Positions 22,401-32,455 of a DNA stretch of 64,000 nucleotides are shown here, one piece after another; within the stretch, counting starts at the first letter, position 1; each line of letters opens with the position of its first letter. A program made the position numbers and the translations under genes. The notes under the pieces are model-generated. The model saw only the letters and a program-made list of their open reading frames with translations, searched no databases and had not been told where the DNA came from. The DNA is from Mytilus californianus (Eukaryota; Mollusca; Bivalvia; Mytilida; Mytilidae): assembly GCF_021869535.1 (NCBI RefSeq), contig NW_026262668.1:9780348-9844347 (forward strand). The letters run 5' to 3'.

Positions 22401-25400
22401 GTACACAAAGTGACTAATGAATTCGAAATCGTGTTTGTATAAAACTGTGGCAGGGATTATTTTATTTACTTGTGTTGTAAATGTGCAGTTGTAAATGTGC
22501 ACTTGTGGTTCCCAATTAATGATTTAATATCAGTTTTATGTTTTGAGAGTGTAAAATGTGATAATATGTATTTATAGTTTCTGTGACTTTTTAATGCACA
22601 GAAAGCGTACGTTACACTTTTAGTTATTAACTATATTATCAGTGCCAAAAATGGCGCAATTTCGTCATGTACTGTTCAAAGCGCAGCCATTTGGTAAATA
22701 TTCTAAGTATGGATCCAAAACTACACAAGAAGCATAAGCTAAAGTTAATATATGCTTTATCTAAATAGATTTACCTATTTTCTTACGAAGAAAGGATCAT
22801 TTTGAGTCGAGGACTCCCATGTTTTTGTCAGCGTTTGACGTTTCATTTCTGTTCCGGCTTAGAATATTTACTTCCGGTATTTTAAAAATAAATACCAGTG
22901 CAAAGGTCAAATTCCTCAGTCTTTGCTGTGTTTACATTTGGCTTGCAGCAAGGCTCAGCCCGGGGGTTCCTAGAGGTGAGAAGCAGCGCATTTAGCTGTA
23001 TGCCTCGCAGTTTATATTACAAGTAAGGGTCGTAGTTTAGAGGTAAGAAGCAGCGCAGATAGCTGTATGCCTTGCATTTATCATTTACGTTGTCATTGTA
23101 GAATTTATTAAGATAATCCCGTTTGGTCCGTACAAAAATACCAGTGAGAGAAAGAATGTTATTTTAGTAGCTCCGCCCCGTATGTAAATTATATAATTGT
23201 TGCTCGAATATTGTACATGTATGGAAATATATCGGCTGTTCTAGAAGTTTAATAAATGTTTCATTTTCTACTATTGATTATTTATTCACGCTACCAATGA
23301 TGAGAGAGAACAGACAACAGATTTGGCGGCCGTATTTATAGATCCCTTAGTTTAGTCACAAGTTTTGTGAGTTTATTCGTATTTGCTGGCTTTAAAACTA
23401 TACAAAAACATAGCAAAAAGCAGAAATTACGACAACTTGTATAAGGGTGAGGTAAACTTACACAATAAAAGAACTTTGAACATTGTCGAAACGTGAAACT
23501 TACACATATTTTGTGATGGAATTTTAGAATGTATAAAAAGGTTACAAAACTTTAAATATTAATTTTAACAGCAAGCGCGGGTCCATGATTTGGTGTAAGG
23601 GGGAGGCACTCCTGAGATTTAGGAATTAGAAGACCTTATATTTTGACACAAAATTGGCTGTAATTTTACCTTTTTTTTTTTAATTTTTTTAAAGTTTTTA
23701 GGGACGGTGGGTGTGTTCAATTTCCCATGGAATATTACTAAGAAGATACGAAATAAGGAATACTTGAAAACTTACATAGGCGTATGGCGGCGGTGGTTGA
23801 TACGGCTGCGCAGTCAAAGGCTGTGATGACATAGGTGCTGGTGGAGTTGGCTGAACATCTGTAAAAAAGTTACACATTTGCAGTAGCCCAGAACATGGAT
23901 TTTCATGTTATCTTTACTCTATTCAATACGAATAAAAAGTTATTTGTAGTCAAAGTTAACGAGACAGTAACCCTTATTGGTTCGAACGTTTTGTGTTTTA
24001 TGGTCCGAGGTAAAATAAATTAAACAAATCAAACAGAAAATCATTGCAAAATTAAGAAACAAGATTCCCAACAGAACATTTGCATGAATGGGATGGGTTT
24101 TGATTGGTGTATTTTAATTTATATTTTGTTTTTGTTTCTCTCCCTGACTGACTGGAAGGTCTTAAAATTTTACGACGCAAAACAAATGCCAAAAAAAAAA
24201 CCCTAACAAAAACAAACATGGCTTGAACCTCCACTTTGGTTTTAAATGTGTTTTAATTTGGTACTTTAAAAGCTGTTTACTTATTTTTTTTTATTATTTG
24301 ATTACCGTAACAACCAAACTGAGACTCAACAATACTAGAACTACATGTATATAGCCTTACAATATCCAGGAGGCTGTTGGATATACTGTTGTTGAGGGTA
24401 TTGCTGTTGTGGATAGCCTCCATTTCCATAGTTCTGTTGAGGATAACCTAAAAATCAAAAAAAAAAAGGAATAACTGCCATATACAAATAAGGAGATGGT
24501 CAAACAGTCTGGAAATACCAATCCAGGTTAATATAGAAATAAGAACATGTGGTTTGATTGCCAATAAGACAAATCTGCATCAGAGACCAAATGATCGTTT
24601 TTATGTAGAAGTTAGAACTATAGATCAAGCATGCCGCCCTTCAACAATGAACAAAACACACACCACAGAGCAAGCTATAAATGTTTACCCAAATCAAATT
24701 TTGTCATCAAAGAGAAAGCATATTGAATCAAGGGGCAAAAGAGAGGCGAAAGATACCAAATGGAAATACTAAAATATATGATAAAAGAGATGATTTTTCA
24801 TTTCCTATCGTTAATTATCCATTTTTAGATGGTGACGTTCCCTTGTCACCATCTTACGGTGTTTATATATCTCAACTTGTACGATTCGCTCGTGTATGTA
24901 ACAATGTTTTAGATTTTAACGAGAGAAATTTATGTATTACTGAAAAATTATTACACCAGGGTTTTCGATATCACAAACTAGTCAAAACATTTACTAAATT
25001 TTATCATCGGTATAAGGACATCATTCGTAAATATAGCTCAACATGCAGACTTCTTATACGTTCAGGTATTTCACATCCAATTTTTTATGGAAATATTCTT
25101 TATAAAGCACAAAAATGTCAGTATTCACCTCTGAAGCTAACAAAACCTTTAAATAGACTTATTAAGAAGGGATATAGTTACGATACTGTTGTCAGGTCAT
25201 TAAAGATTGCATATTTTGGCGTTAATATTGATTCACTTATAGGGTCTTTGCATCGGCACTAAACACATTTATTTAAAAACCAGTTGTTGGCATGACACGG
25301 GTTATGTTCTTCTCATATATGTTATGATGGTATGATACTAAACCCCTAACGGGAAGGATTGTGCCTGATATTCATATGATGAAGACATAATCTTTCAATC

Positions 25401-26416
25401 AGTTTAATTGAAGTCTGGAGCTGGCATGTCAGTTAACTGCTAGTAGTCTGTTGTTATTTATGTATTATTGTCATTTTGTTTATTTTCTTTGGTTACATCT
25501 TCTGACATCAGACTCGGACTTCTCTTGAACTGAATTTTAATGTGCGTATTGTTATGCGTTTACTTTTCTACATTGGCTAGAGGTATAGGGGGAGGGTTGA
25601 GATCTCATAAACATGTTTAACCCCGCCGCATTTTTGCGCCTGTCCCAAGTCAGGAGCCTCTAGCCTTTGTCAGTCTTGTATTATTTTTAATTTTAGTTTC
25701 TCGTGTACAATTTGGAGTTTAGTATGGCGTTCATTGTCACTGAACTAGTATATATATTTGTTTAGGGGCCAGCTGAAGGACGCCTCCGGGTGCGGGAATT
25801 TCTCGCTGCATTGAAGACCTGTTGTTGACCTTCTGCTGTTGTCTGTTCTATGGTCGGGTTGTTGTCTCTTTGACACATTCCCCATTTCCATTCTCAATTT
25901 TATTCAAACTTATAAGTCGAAAATAAGCTGATAGCGCCATGGTTAAAAAAGAAAATGACCAACAGACAAACAATAGTACATAAAACACAACAAAGAAAAC
26001 TAAAGACTGAGTAACACGAACCCCACCAAAAACTGGGGGTGATCTCAGGTGCTCCAGAAGGGTAAGCAGATCCTGCTCCACATGTGACACCCGTCGTGTT
26101 GCTCATGTTAGTATGGTAATAGGTCACATTCGGGGAAACGGGGACGTGATTGTAGTTACTACATTTGGAACATATCCGCTATCGTGAAACGGATATTCCA
26201 TAACGTTATTTAAAATTAGGTTGTCCATACATAATGTTTGATGTTTCGATTGGCCCAATTGTGTGTTGCGGTTCCAACAATAGAACTATGTATATTGAAA
26301 TATATAATAAAATTCAAAATGCCAATAAATACGATGATACTATCCATATGATGTTACTTGATCGTACAAAGAAAGAGGAACATAAAAAATGATATATATA
26401 AAATCTTACCCGACAT
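16345..26416 (-). CDS. Diverged DAZAP2-family paralogue (five coding exons, 126 aa)
   Basis: The spliced minus-strand CDS joins 26416-26410, 24447-24361, 23858-23776, 20119-20048 and 16476-16345. All junctions are GT-AG with phases 1, 1, 0, 0, identical to the plus-strand dazap2. The total is 381 nt including stop. The protein starts M-S-G, then YPQQ/YGNGG low-complexity sequence. Exon 3 ends with QPPPPYAY, keeping the PPxY WW ligand. Exon 4 starts APPQQ and ends SNIP. Exon 5 starts PPPPGCSPNLAQM and ends NLWDNDGGVNFGL. Compared with DAZAP2 it lacks the GARF block in exon 4 and has a GYSQQ-rich replacement in exon 5. Membership rests on identical gene structure plus the NIPPPPPGC..PN.AQ and terminal DGG matches. 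It may be a subfunctionalised or fast-evolving duplicate; expression is not shown by sequence. Confidence 0.82.
16850..17285 (-). repeat. Dispersed repeat family A, inverted copy
   Basis: It contains GTTACACCACTGTCCCAAG, AAGTGCCTGTCCCAAGTCAG and the terminus GTCTCATTGGCAATCATACC then ACATCTTCTT at 17,250-17,282. It sits between the two foldback arms. Confidence 0.7.
17465..17540 (-). repeat. tRNA-derived SINE-like head, degraded
   Basis: On the minus strand the order GTGGTGACGTGCTCGCCTCA ... GCAGG ... CATTTCGATACC resembles a SINE head with tRNA A-box and B-box sequences. The boxes are mutated and no cloverleaf closes convincingly, so this is not a functional tRNA. Confidence 0.35.
18099..19378 (-). 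repeat. 34-bp minisatellite, about 37 copies
   Basis: The unit is TTTTGTCTCCGACAACTAAG plus TAAACTTATATCTA. Copies are nearly identical, with recurring variants CTCCG/CTACG and AACTAAG/AACCAAG/CATCTAAG, and one truncated unit near 18,840-18,860. It lies in the last intron of the DAZAP2-family paralogue. Units touch with no unique spacers, so it is not a CRISPR array, and the genome is eukaryotic. Confidence 0.92.
20048..20119 (-). other. DAZAP2-family paralogue coding exon 4
   Basis: It is 72 nt, phase 0, with acceptor TAATTAG and donor GTAAGAA. It encodes APPQQYAQQ... to SNIP. It is 39 nt shorter than dazap2 exon 4 and lacks the GARF block. Confidence 0.82.
20252..20438. mobile_element. Small MITE-like element with GGGGTTCTGGATGGGG ends
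   Basis: GGGGTTCTGGATGGGGTCC at the left is imperfectly inverted as AACCCCATCCAGACCCTC at the right. The interior is T-rich. The Phe-rich frames through it (20,262-20,541) have no protein features. Confidence 0.5.
20549..21064. other. Intronic sequence without recognised features
   Basis: This is part of the paralogue's intron 3. I see no exon-like, repeat-family or RNA signal here. Confidence 0.4.
21066..21809 (-). repeat. 36-bp minisatellite, about 20 copies
   Basis: The unit is AGTCTAGACACTAGTCCAAA plus GGTCTTATCTAACCCA. Because 36 is a multiple of three, the minus strand (the gene strand here) stays open over long runs and would read as 12-residue repeats of the LGLDKTFGLVSR type (21398-21186 and 21794-21483). 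No splice sites or start context support translation. Confidence 0.9.
21810..22060 (+). mobile_element. Conserved tail of a mussel dispersed element with hammerhead-like core
   Basis: It follows the 36-bp array directly and contains TTCTTATCCCAGGAATAG, TGGCACAACTTTTTGGAAT and CTGATGAGTC...GACGAAACGCG. I recognise this block as highly repeated in mussel genomes, usually next to such arrays. The array and tail are probably one element. Confidence 0.55.
21988..22026 (+). ncRNA. Hammerhead-ribozyme-like core
   Basis: CTGATGA (21988-21994) is followed by a 4-bp stem GTCT/AGAC with a 5-nt loop, then GAAA (22008-22011). A 3-bp stem CGC/GCG with a 7-nt loop follows, then TA at 22025-22026. A22011 can pair with T22025 (the 15.1-16.1 pair) and A22026 can be position 17. 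This satisfies every core position of a type I hammerhead with a minimal stem III. Stem I is weak in this copy (about 3 bp with a bulge), so self-cleavage is uncertain. Confidence 0.4.
22470..23335 (+). other. Possible solo-LTR-like segment with a ~65-bp internal duplication
   Basis: AATAAATG near 23,250 follows a TATATAATTG box, and TTGGCGGCC near 23,322 resembles the primer-binding region after an LTR. Two copies of a TAGAGGT(G/A)AGAAGCAGCGCA unit lie at about 22,968-23,015 and 23,036-23,085. I could not find a matching second LTR or a target duplication. Confidence 0.2.
23776..23858 (-). other. DAZAP2-family paralogue coding exon 3
   Basis: It is 83 nt, with acceptor TTTTTTACAG and donor GTAAGT. 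It encodes a Pro-rich segment ending in PPPPYAY (PPxY). Confidence 0.85.
24361..24447 (-). other. DAZAP2-family paralogue coding exon 2
   Basis: It is 87 nt, with acceptor GATTTTTAG and donor GTAAGG. It encodes GYPQQNYGNGGYPQQQ and YPQQQ-type repeats ending PPGY. Confidence 0.83.
24535..24690 (+). repeat. Dispersed repeat family A, 5' fragment
   Basis: It starts AAGAACATGTGGTTTGATTG and holds the CCCTTCAACAATGAACAAAA block. It is cut off at about 24,690, where the Penelope-like sequence begins. Confidence 0.65.
24681..25262 (+). pseudogene. Penelope-like RT, C-terminal part (5'-truncated)
   Basis: The open frame is 193 codons. The first ~28 come from the junction and the preceding repeat; recognisable sequence starts near 24,765 with NTKIYDKRDDF. 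Family landmarks follow: FPIVNYPFLDGDVP, PSYGVYISQLVRFARVC, KLLHQGFRYHKL, FYHRYKDII and GISHPIFYGNILYKAQ. I associate this region with the segment downstream of the RT palm in Penelope-like elements of molluscs and other invertebrates. No RT catalytic motifs and no GIY-YIG endonuclease remain. It lies in the short interval between exon 1 and exon 2 of the DAZAP2-family paralogue, antisense to it. Another copy of the region is at 57,500-57,890 (minus). Confidence 0.6.
24695..25907 (+). mobile_element. 5'-truncated Penelope-like element with full 3' tail
   Basis: The RT C-terminal frame is followed by ~645 bp of tail containing TTGAGATCTCATAAACATG, CCCGCCGCATTTTTGCGCC and CTCCGGGTGCGGGAA, ending near TTGAGAATGGAAATGG on the complementary strand. 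The same tail recurs at 14,210-14,695, inverted at 14,697-15,020, and inverted at 56,862-57,200. Confidence 0.6.
25908..26225 (-). mobile_element. Antisense fragment of a second Penelope-like family tail
   Basis: On the minus strand this includes ATATCCGTTTCACGATAGCG, AACACGACGGGTGTCACATG, a CACCTGAGATCACCCCCAG block and a TTTTTGGTGGGGTTCGTGTT block. I recognise this as a mussel repeat usually found just after a Penelope-type RT. Open frames at 25,848-26,127 are this tail read as protein. Confidence 0.4.
26410..26416 (-). other. DAZAP2-family paralogue coding exon 1 (7 coding nt)
   Basis: ATGTCGG is followed by GTAAGATT on the minus strand. The leader ACGAAATTCAAA before the ATG resembles the dazap2 leader ACGAAATTTCAGA, which supports this start and the duplicate origin. 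Confidence 0.78.
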
Positions 26417-27780
26417 TTTGAATTTCGTTAAGTATTGACTACAACTGAAAACAAATCAATACTCTTTTCACCCGTGAACAAAATAATATTCACATGACCG
26501 TTATAATAAATGCCCAGGTTAATCAATAATTAAATGGACATTGGTCAATATGTAGGACCATGAACAAGATAATCATGTTTTAGCTTGTTCCTAAATACCA
26601 TTTGCTTTAACTCTATTTATCGTAAAATGTATCTAGACGTCGCGTAAGGTGTTGGTGATAATACGCGGGGTTTGCTTCCCAGTTCGCTTTTATTGTATAT
26701 GTTCGAAGTATCGGAATTGATAACTGTACAAATGTAAATATCAAAATGTGCGTAATTAAAAGTAGAAATGGAATATGCCTTAAAATCAATACTTTTTCAT
26801 TTTGTAACTCGAATGATCCCTAACTTATTTTATAGAGATGGAACAAATTATATAGAAATCATCTGTGAAAAAAGTTCTCCCAGAACATATTTCCTGTGAT
26901 ATTAGTTCCATTGGAACTTTTTTCACAGGAACAAATTTTGGCTCACACAAGCACTGATTTTGCGCGTGTGGACAAGTAACACCGCAACCTATAACTAGCG
27001 TTGTTTTAATGCTATTCTCGTCTTTGTTTAATTTAAAAAAAAGAGGTATTCCCAGAAAGGAGAAGTCTTTGGTGTTAATGACGTTTTACTTATGACAGTC
27101 ATCGTTAACTGGATGCATCTGACCAGGACGAAAAGTTCAAAAGTAAAAAAATATGTATAGGGAGAAGATAAGAATAATATAAAAAAATAATTCAAAAAGA
27201 TTATTTCGTAAATAATATATCATTTTATTCCGTATATGACAAGGACAAAAAATAAAAAGTTTTCTTACAATATGTCAAAAGATCGTCGCAGAATTTACGA
27301 TTACTAGTATTTGAAATTTTTATTTCTGTCACAAAACACAAATCTCTCATTTTAAATTAGAGCTCTTCAAAATTCGAACGAATGCTGCAGACACAAATCA
27401 CAATTTACATATCCACCCTTCCTGTGTCAAAATTATATAATAAATATAAAACTTTCTCTATCTTCCATTAGTAAATATTGTTCATTTTATTAAATCCGTT
27501 GAAATGTCACACTTGCCGTTTTTGACGTGTTCGGCGTATTTGTTAAGTATCTAATGAAAAACAATAGGCATTTGCGGTCTTTTTTACGATCTGAAATTTT
27601 ATTTAAACGTGAAAATGTGTTTTTTAAGTGTATAAAAATTTAAGTAGAAGTTTCTAGCTAGGGAAAATATTAAAAAGAAAATAAACACTATCTTTTTGTT
27701 TGTGTCTAGTCAAAGTGTCACAAAACGCCGTTTTTTTTTACATTTTAGTTAAAAGTATAATAAGTCATATAAAACAGTTT
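26417..27780. other. Upstream flank of the paralogue; no gene seen
   Basis: This is AT-rich sequence without coding signal. It holds a perfect 15-bp inverted repeat at 26,863-26,877 and 26,914-26,928. Promoter elements cannot be assigned. Confidence 0.4.
26863..26928. repeat. Hairpin with GTTCC/GGAAC core
   Basis: CTGTGAAAAAAGTTC and GAACTTTTTTCACAG form a perfect 15-bp stem. The loop carries another GTTCCATTGGAAC palindrome, the same core repeated many times at 61,580-62,475. Confidence 0.6.
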
Positions 27781-27783
27781 GGA

Positions 27784-27797
27784 GGGGGGGGGGGGGG
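27784..27797 (+). repeat. Poly(G) run (14 nt)
   Basis: A homopolymer G tract. Longer ones lie at 30,485-30,510 and 30,628-30,645. Confidence 0.85.
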
Positions 27798-27959
27798 CAA
27801 AAATGAAATTATAGCACAAAAAATACATATAACATAAAAATCTACATTTCAGGGATTTATTTGAACCCATTTTCGACTATATGTCGAAAATATAAACGAC
27901 ACTGTGACAGTCAGCGATTACTTTTGTCTAGTCATAATCACGGTAGGTATAGTGTCCGG

Positions 27960-28405
27960 CTGGAATCGTGTTTTTTCGAGTGATTTGATCGGGTTTTTTC
28001 GAGTATGACCACGTTTTTTCGGGTGAATATGATAAAAAATGTACACAAACTTCTTTTCTGGTAAGACGTAAAAAAAAGATACCAGAACCTTATATCTGAT
28101 ATCATAGAAGGTAAATTAGTATTTGTGATAAAAATTTATTATCAACCCTACATTAATTTGTTTTAAAAGCGTTTAATTTAGCCTTACAATGCTTTATTCC
28201 AAAATATAGATCAAAGCTATTATTATACACATACCAATGCAAATGTCAACGGAAATGCTTACATGGAATCTAAATATATACTTAGATATACAGACACTAT
28301 ACTTTTTGCATTGAAAAGTACATTTTTTTGAGTAAATTCATTCTAATATGTCCGTGTTTTATCGAGAGCAGGCCGTGTTTTTTCGAGTGCGTCCTTGTTT
28401 TATCG
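27960..28405. repeat. Two clusters of a GTGTTTTTTCGAGTG motif
   Basis: CGTGTTTTTTCGAGTG-like 16-mers occur three times at about 27,965-28,022 and three times at 28,350-28,405. A related inverse (CTCGAAAACACGAAC) is at 30,460. Spacing is about 20-27 bp. Confidence 0.5.
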
Positions 28406-28499
28406 AGTGAGAAAACAAAATTCCTAAGGCGAAAAATGTAATATGTCAGTGCATTTACGTTTAAAATACAAGGAAAAGGTTCAAATAAAGTACCTTTCA

Positions 28500-29140
28500 A
28501 AGCACGAAACAATGCAATAAACCAGTTTGATAATGCTGTATTAACACGTACATTTCATAAAAAGGCATCGTTCATTTGTATTCAGATAATATTATCTTCA
28601 TGTAAGTGTACCGATATGGATTTCATACAGTAAATATTTCGTGATGTAAACAATCTTTATTTGAACTCGGACATGTTGGATTGAGACGTACGTACACATA
28701 GTGTGTAAAGCGGGTAAATGTGTGTTTTTTTTTAACAGAAAATACATCCTAAATGTTTCATTTACTGTTTGTCTTGATGATAATATATTTTATCGTTCTA
28801 GAAATGGCAATCAAAAACAATGTTCAAATGCTCCTACTGTGAAGAGGAGCCTGATCAAGCATATGCTATACTTGGTCACATAGAAATAAAGCACTATCAT
28901 AGCTTCATTTTCACCAGAAATTAAAAGAATTATATTTGTGAGGTTAACACATGTTATATGTACATTTCTTTTTTTTTTTTATTATTTAAAAAGGATCGTA
29001 TTAAACTTACAGATAAAACATTTCGTTGTTTATTCAATATATTGGATAAGTCGCCGAGTTTATCATCAGCTGAGTAGTCAGTACTTCGGTATTGACATGA
29101 TTTATAACAAACCTTTCTAAAATTGTTTATCTCCAAGGGG
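28500..29140. other. No feature recognised
   Basis: AT-rich sequence; the short open frames have no protein-like composition. Confidence 0.35.
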
Positions 29141-29144
29141 GACT

Positions 29145-29535
29145 GGGGAATAGAAATATGGTCACTTAGGTCCTCTTCCGACCGGCAGTGAAACCCTTGC
29201 CAAAGTGGGGCGTCCGTTTTGCTTTGCGGGATGTTCAAATACGCAGTCACGTCCGGTCAGAATGGGGCGTGTTGAGAGTGTCACGCTCACTGCACGTCAA
29301 GAACCCTTGCAACAGCTCTTTTAAGGGTCCGTAGGTGGCGTGTTGCAAGGTAAAATTTCTGTCCATATCCAATATACCCTAATTTTCAGTGGCAGCCTAA
29401 ATTTCTCGACCTTCATCCCGAACGTTCTCTGTTACAGGACCTACATATTGGATTTATTGTTAATTGGTTCTCGTCTTGAACATGCAAGACATATTTGCCA
29501 CTGGACGTTAAGCAACCAACAATCAATCATTTAAA
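29145..29535 (+). repeat. SINE- or LINE-tail-like repeat ending in AATCAATC
   Basis: It starts near CGACCGGCAGTGAAACCC and ends TGCCACTGGACGTTAAGCAA then CCAACAATCAATC. I recognise this end as a recurrent bivalve 3' tail. Degraded versions of the end are at 17,790-17,810 and 58,835-58,885. A short polymerase III-type head is not evident. Confidence 0.5.
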
Positions 29536-29559
29536 ATTGTCCGTTTATAAATTTAACTA

Positions 29560-29805
29560 GATATAGACAATGCCCCCTTTCTGCTCTGCCATATGCATGA
29601 GTATAGTTCCACATATTTTAAATTTGACAAACAGTGATTTTGGCATACAACTGGCCATGCACACCTCCATTATGTGTATGAACATCCTACAAAATTTTAA
29701 AGTTGTACCTCCAAAACTTTAGGAGGAGATAGCCGGACAAACAATGTATCCTAATCCGGACGGGCGGACAGGGGTACATTAATCGCGGGGGCATAAAAAT
29801 CATTA
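29560..29805 (-). repeat. GGGGGCATAAAA-ended bivalve repeat
   Basis: The end ATTAATCGCGGGGGCATAAA resembles the inverse of the head at 11,862. A GACGGGCGGACAGGGG block precedes it. Confidence 0.45.
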
Positions 29806-29829
29806 ACAAACTAAGGTTTAAACTCCATC

Positions 29830-29970
29830 AGGCAAAGTTGATTTGTCTATTTTTTAGGTTCTTGGCCATATAGCTCTCCAATTCTTATACATCCTTGGCT
29901 TTCAAATATTCGACTTTGAGCGTTCTTGACGAAAGTAAATCCAGAAAAGCGCTTCGGACGCATAATTTAT
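29830..29970 (+). repeat. GAGCGTTCTTGACGAAAG dispersed repeat
   Basis: TTGGCTTTCAAATATTCGAC, GAGCGTTCTTGACGAAAGTA and TCCAGAAAAGCGCTTCGGAC form a block I recognise as common in mussels. It resembles the 21,960 tail in layout but lacks an intact hammerhead core. Confidence 0.5.
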
Positions 29971-30484
29971 AAAGTGTTGTTTTCATTTATTATAAGATAT
30001 TCCATTCAATTCAAATTTTTTCGTAGAATATTTGGGTTTAAATTGAATTTTTCTGATTTTTTACTGTTTTTCCTTAGTTTTTTTGCTCCTACGCTTTTTC
30101 GTCACTGTAATATATATATATAATTTTAATGGTTATTAGTTATATATATCAACCATTAAATAGCATTGACGGTGTCCTCGGTTTAATTTATCCTAATACA
30201 GCAAGGTTATTGTAACTTATGTTTTCAGAACAGAAAGTCAGAAAGTTATCATTAAATTGAAAAGAGTTAAATTTGATCAACATAGTAATATGTTTTTGTG
30301 ACTTATTAAGAATAAATAATATTGTCCTTCGCTAAATAACAGTTACAAACTAGAAAAAGTCAGTTTTTAAGCCCAAGATTGTCTTCTTTCTTATTCACAT
30401 TTTCTTCAAAAAACCCGGACCATTTGTTGAAAAACCCAGACGTTTTAGATGTTGCTCTCGAAAACACGAACAATATAAAACACT

Positions 30485-30510
30485 GGGGGGGGGGGGGGGG
30501 GGGGGGGGGG
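30485..30510 (+). repeat. Poly(G) run (26 nt)
   Basis: A 26-nt uninterrupted G tract in otherwise AT-rich sequence. Confidence 0.85.
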
Positions 30511-30627
30511 AAGCTTTAAAAGTGACAAGCAGAAAAAAAGGGCCACATAGTCTAGTTATTATATATCTAGTACATTTAGTGCGTATATAGTAATTTTTTC
30601 AAGAATTTTTTTTGTTGACAAAACATT

Positions 30628-30645
30628 GGGGGGGGGGGGGGGGGG
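30628..30645 (+). repeat. Poly(G) run (18 nt)
   Basis: It follows AAAACATT and is followed by CAAATCCATACTTTTGCCCC. It lies only 118 bp after the 26-nt run. Confidence 0.85.
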
Positions 30646-30649
30646 CAAA

Positions 30650-32170
30650 TCCATACTTTTGCCCCCCAGTGACGTTTAATCCTACATATATGTTATTTTT
30701 CTTAGTGTTATATAGGCAAAGAACGACAATGCACCAATAAATTATTTACCACACTGCCATAATAAATCGCGTGTAATTAAACGATATCATATTATATAGG
30801 TACATATAATTACAACGAATCGATTTTGTAGATTCAAAATCTGTATCTGCTAGTCACAGTGTAGATACTATTCTGTACGCTATCTGGAAGTCGCGATTTT
30901 CGAAGCGATGATTTCCAACTGGCTAACAGGACGGTTTTGCCTACGGTGACTTTTCTCGTCATTTGTTTACTCCGTTATCTATAAAGTGCGTTGAACATCT
31001 TCAAGGTATGTATAGCATCATAAATATGAGTAACTGTAACAAAAACATGCATAAGAATATGAAATATACGTGTGCATCACACCAACTTGAAAAAGTGAAA
31101 TCGATGGACAATTTTGCTCTCGTAGTACAAAGCAAATAATCTTTTAATGCAAATATTTGCATCAGTTTACAGTTAAATATATACTGTTTCAATATTCTTT
31201 TCGTATTTAAGTAGAATATTCGTATTTCCCATAAAAAAATATGTTTTCCTTGAGGATCCCAAAATAAATTACTGTACGATCAGTCTAGAACTGACTGTAT
31301 TCTAGAAGCGATTTCAGATTTTTTGACTGTATGACCAGTCGTGATTTTGAAAAAGAAACAACGGCAATTTGAAGGTATATACGTGTCTATGTGATATTAT
31401 GAACTGTTCAGAGAACTATAACGTGTAATTTCTTTCATCAGACAATACAAATATATTTCTGATGATTTTTGTAGACGGCATTTGTATGGGAACATATATT
31501 TGGAATCCCTTTTCTCCTGGATTGGACCCCCTCTCCATTTAAAAATGGCTGGAACCCACAATGTATATTAAGTGGTTTATGAGGAGATGCACTTACAAAA
31601 CCGACGAAACATATTGTACCGGTCCAACGGAAAGACGGACTTCATTATCAATATAAACCCCCGCTTTACAAAGTGGTGTACAATTGAGTGTCAAAGAGAC
31701 AGCTCTACATCCAAAACAACGTGAAGGAACTGTGATCAATTATAGGCTACAGTACGGCTTCGAATGTGTGTAAATACATGCATTTTTATATAACAATTAA
31801 ATCTGTGTGTTTGAACAATTTTAACTATAACGGAGGACATTTCTGAAACTTATTTATATACAACAAACCTTCCTCTTATTTTAGCAACATTTAAACATGA
31901 TCAAACATCCTTATACTTAATGTAGTAAGTCGAGTACACCCCACTAAGCTAAAACATGTTACATAGGTTTCAGGATATGAATTTATTGAAATATATTTGT
32001 GTTATTTAGAAAAATGCCACCTTCTAATGTATCGTAAATAACTTTGAAATCACCACTAGAATACAGTGAAATAAAGACTGATCATACAGTTTCAAAATAT
32101 ACAAGCGAGACTGATCGTACAGTGAGAAATTCAAACAAGTGTAATTTTCTTATTTCTGGCTTCAAAGATC
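30650..32170. other. No gene recognised
   Basis: AT-rich. A motif GACTGATC(G/A)TACAGT occurs at about 32,077 and 32,110 and inverted near 31,274, suggesting relics of inverted-repeat DNA. Confidence 0.35.
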
Positions 32171-32455
32171 TGGTTTGAAATATCGTTTTGAAATATCAAA
32201 AACAAAAAACGAAAAACGAAAGTGTTTTCATTTTTCGTTTTTGATTTCTCAAAAACCAAAATGAAAAACAAAAGTGTTTTCGTTTTTCGTTTTTGATTTC
32301 TCAAAAACCAAAACGGAAAACGAAAGTGTTTTCATTTTTCGTTTTTGATTTTTCAAAAACCAAAATGAAAATCAAAAGTGTTTTCGTTTTTCGTTTTTGA
32401 TTTCAACAAACAAGAAAAACATCTACATTTGGATACAATTTCTGTACTATGTTCT

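Noticed and set aside
25848..26127. Frame with a hydrophobic segment on the minus strand
   Set aside because: The sequence is a repeated element tail; the apparent transmembrane stretch comes from T-rich non-coding sequence.
29920..29965. Second hammerhead-like core in the GAGCGTT repeat
   Set aside because: The core reads CTTGACGA instead of CTGATGA, stem II is poor, and no U precedes the would-be cleavage site.
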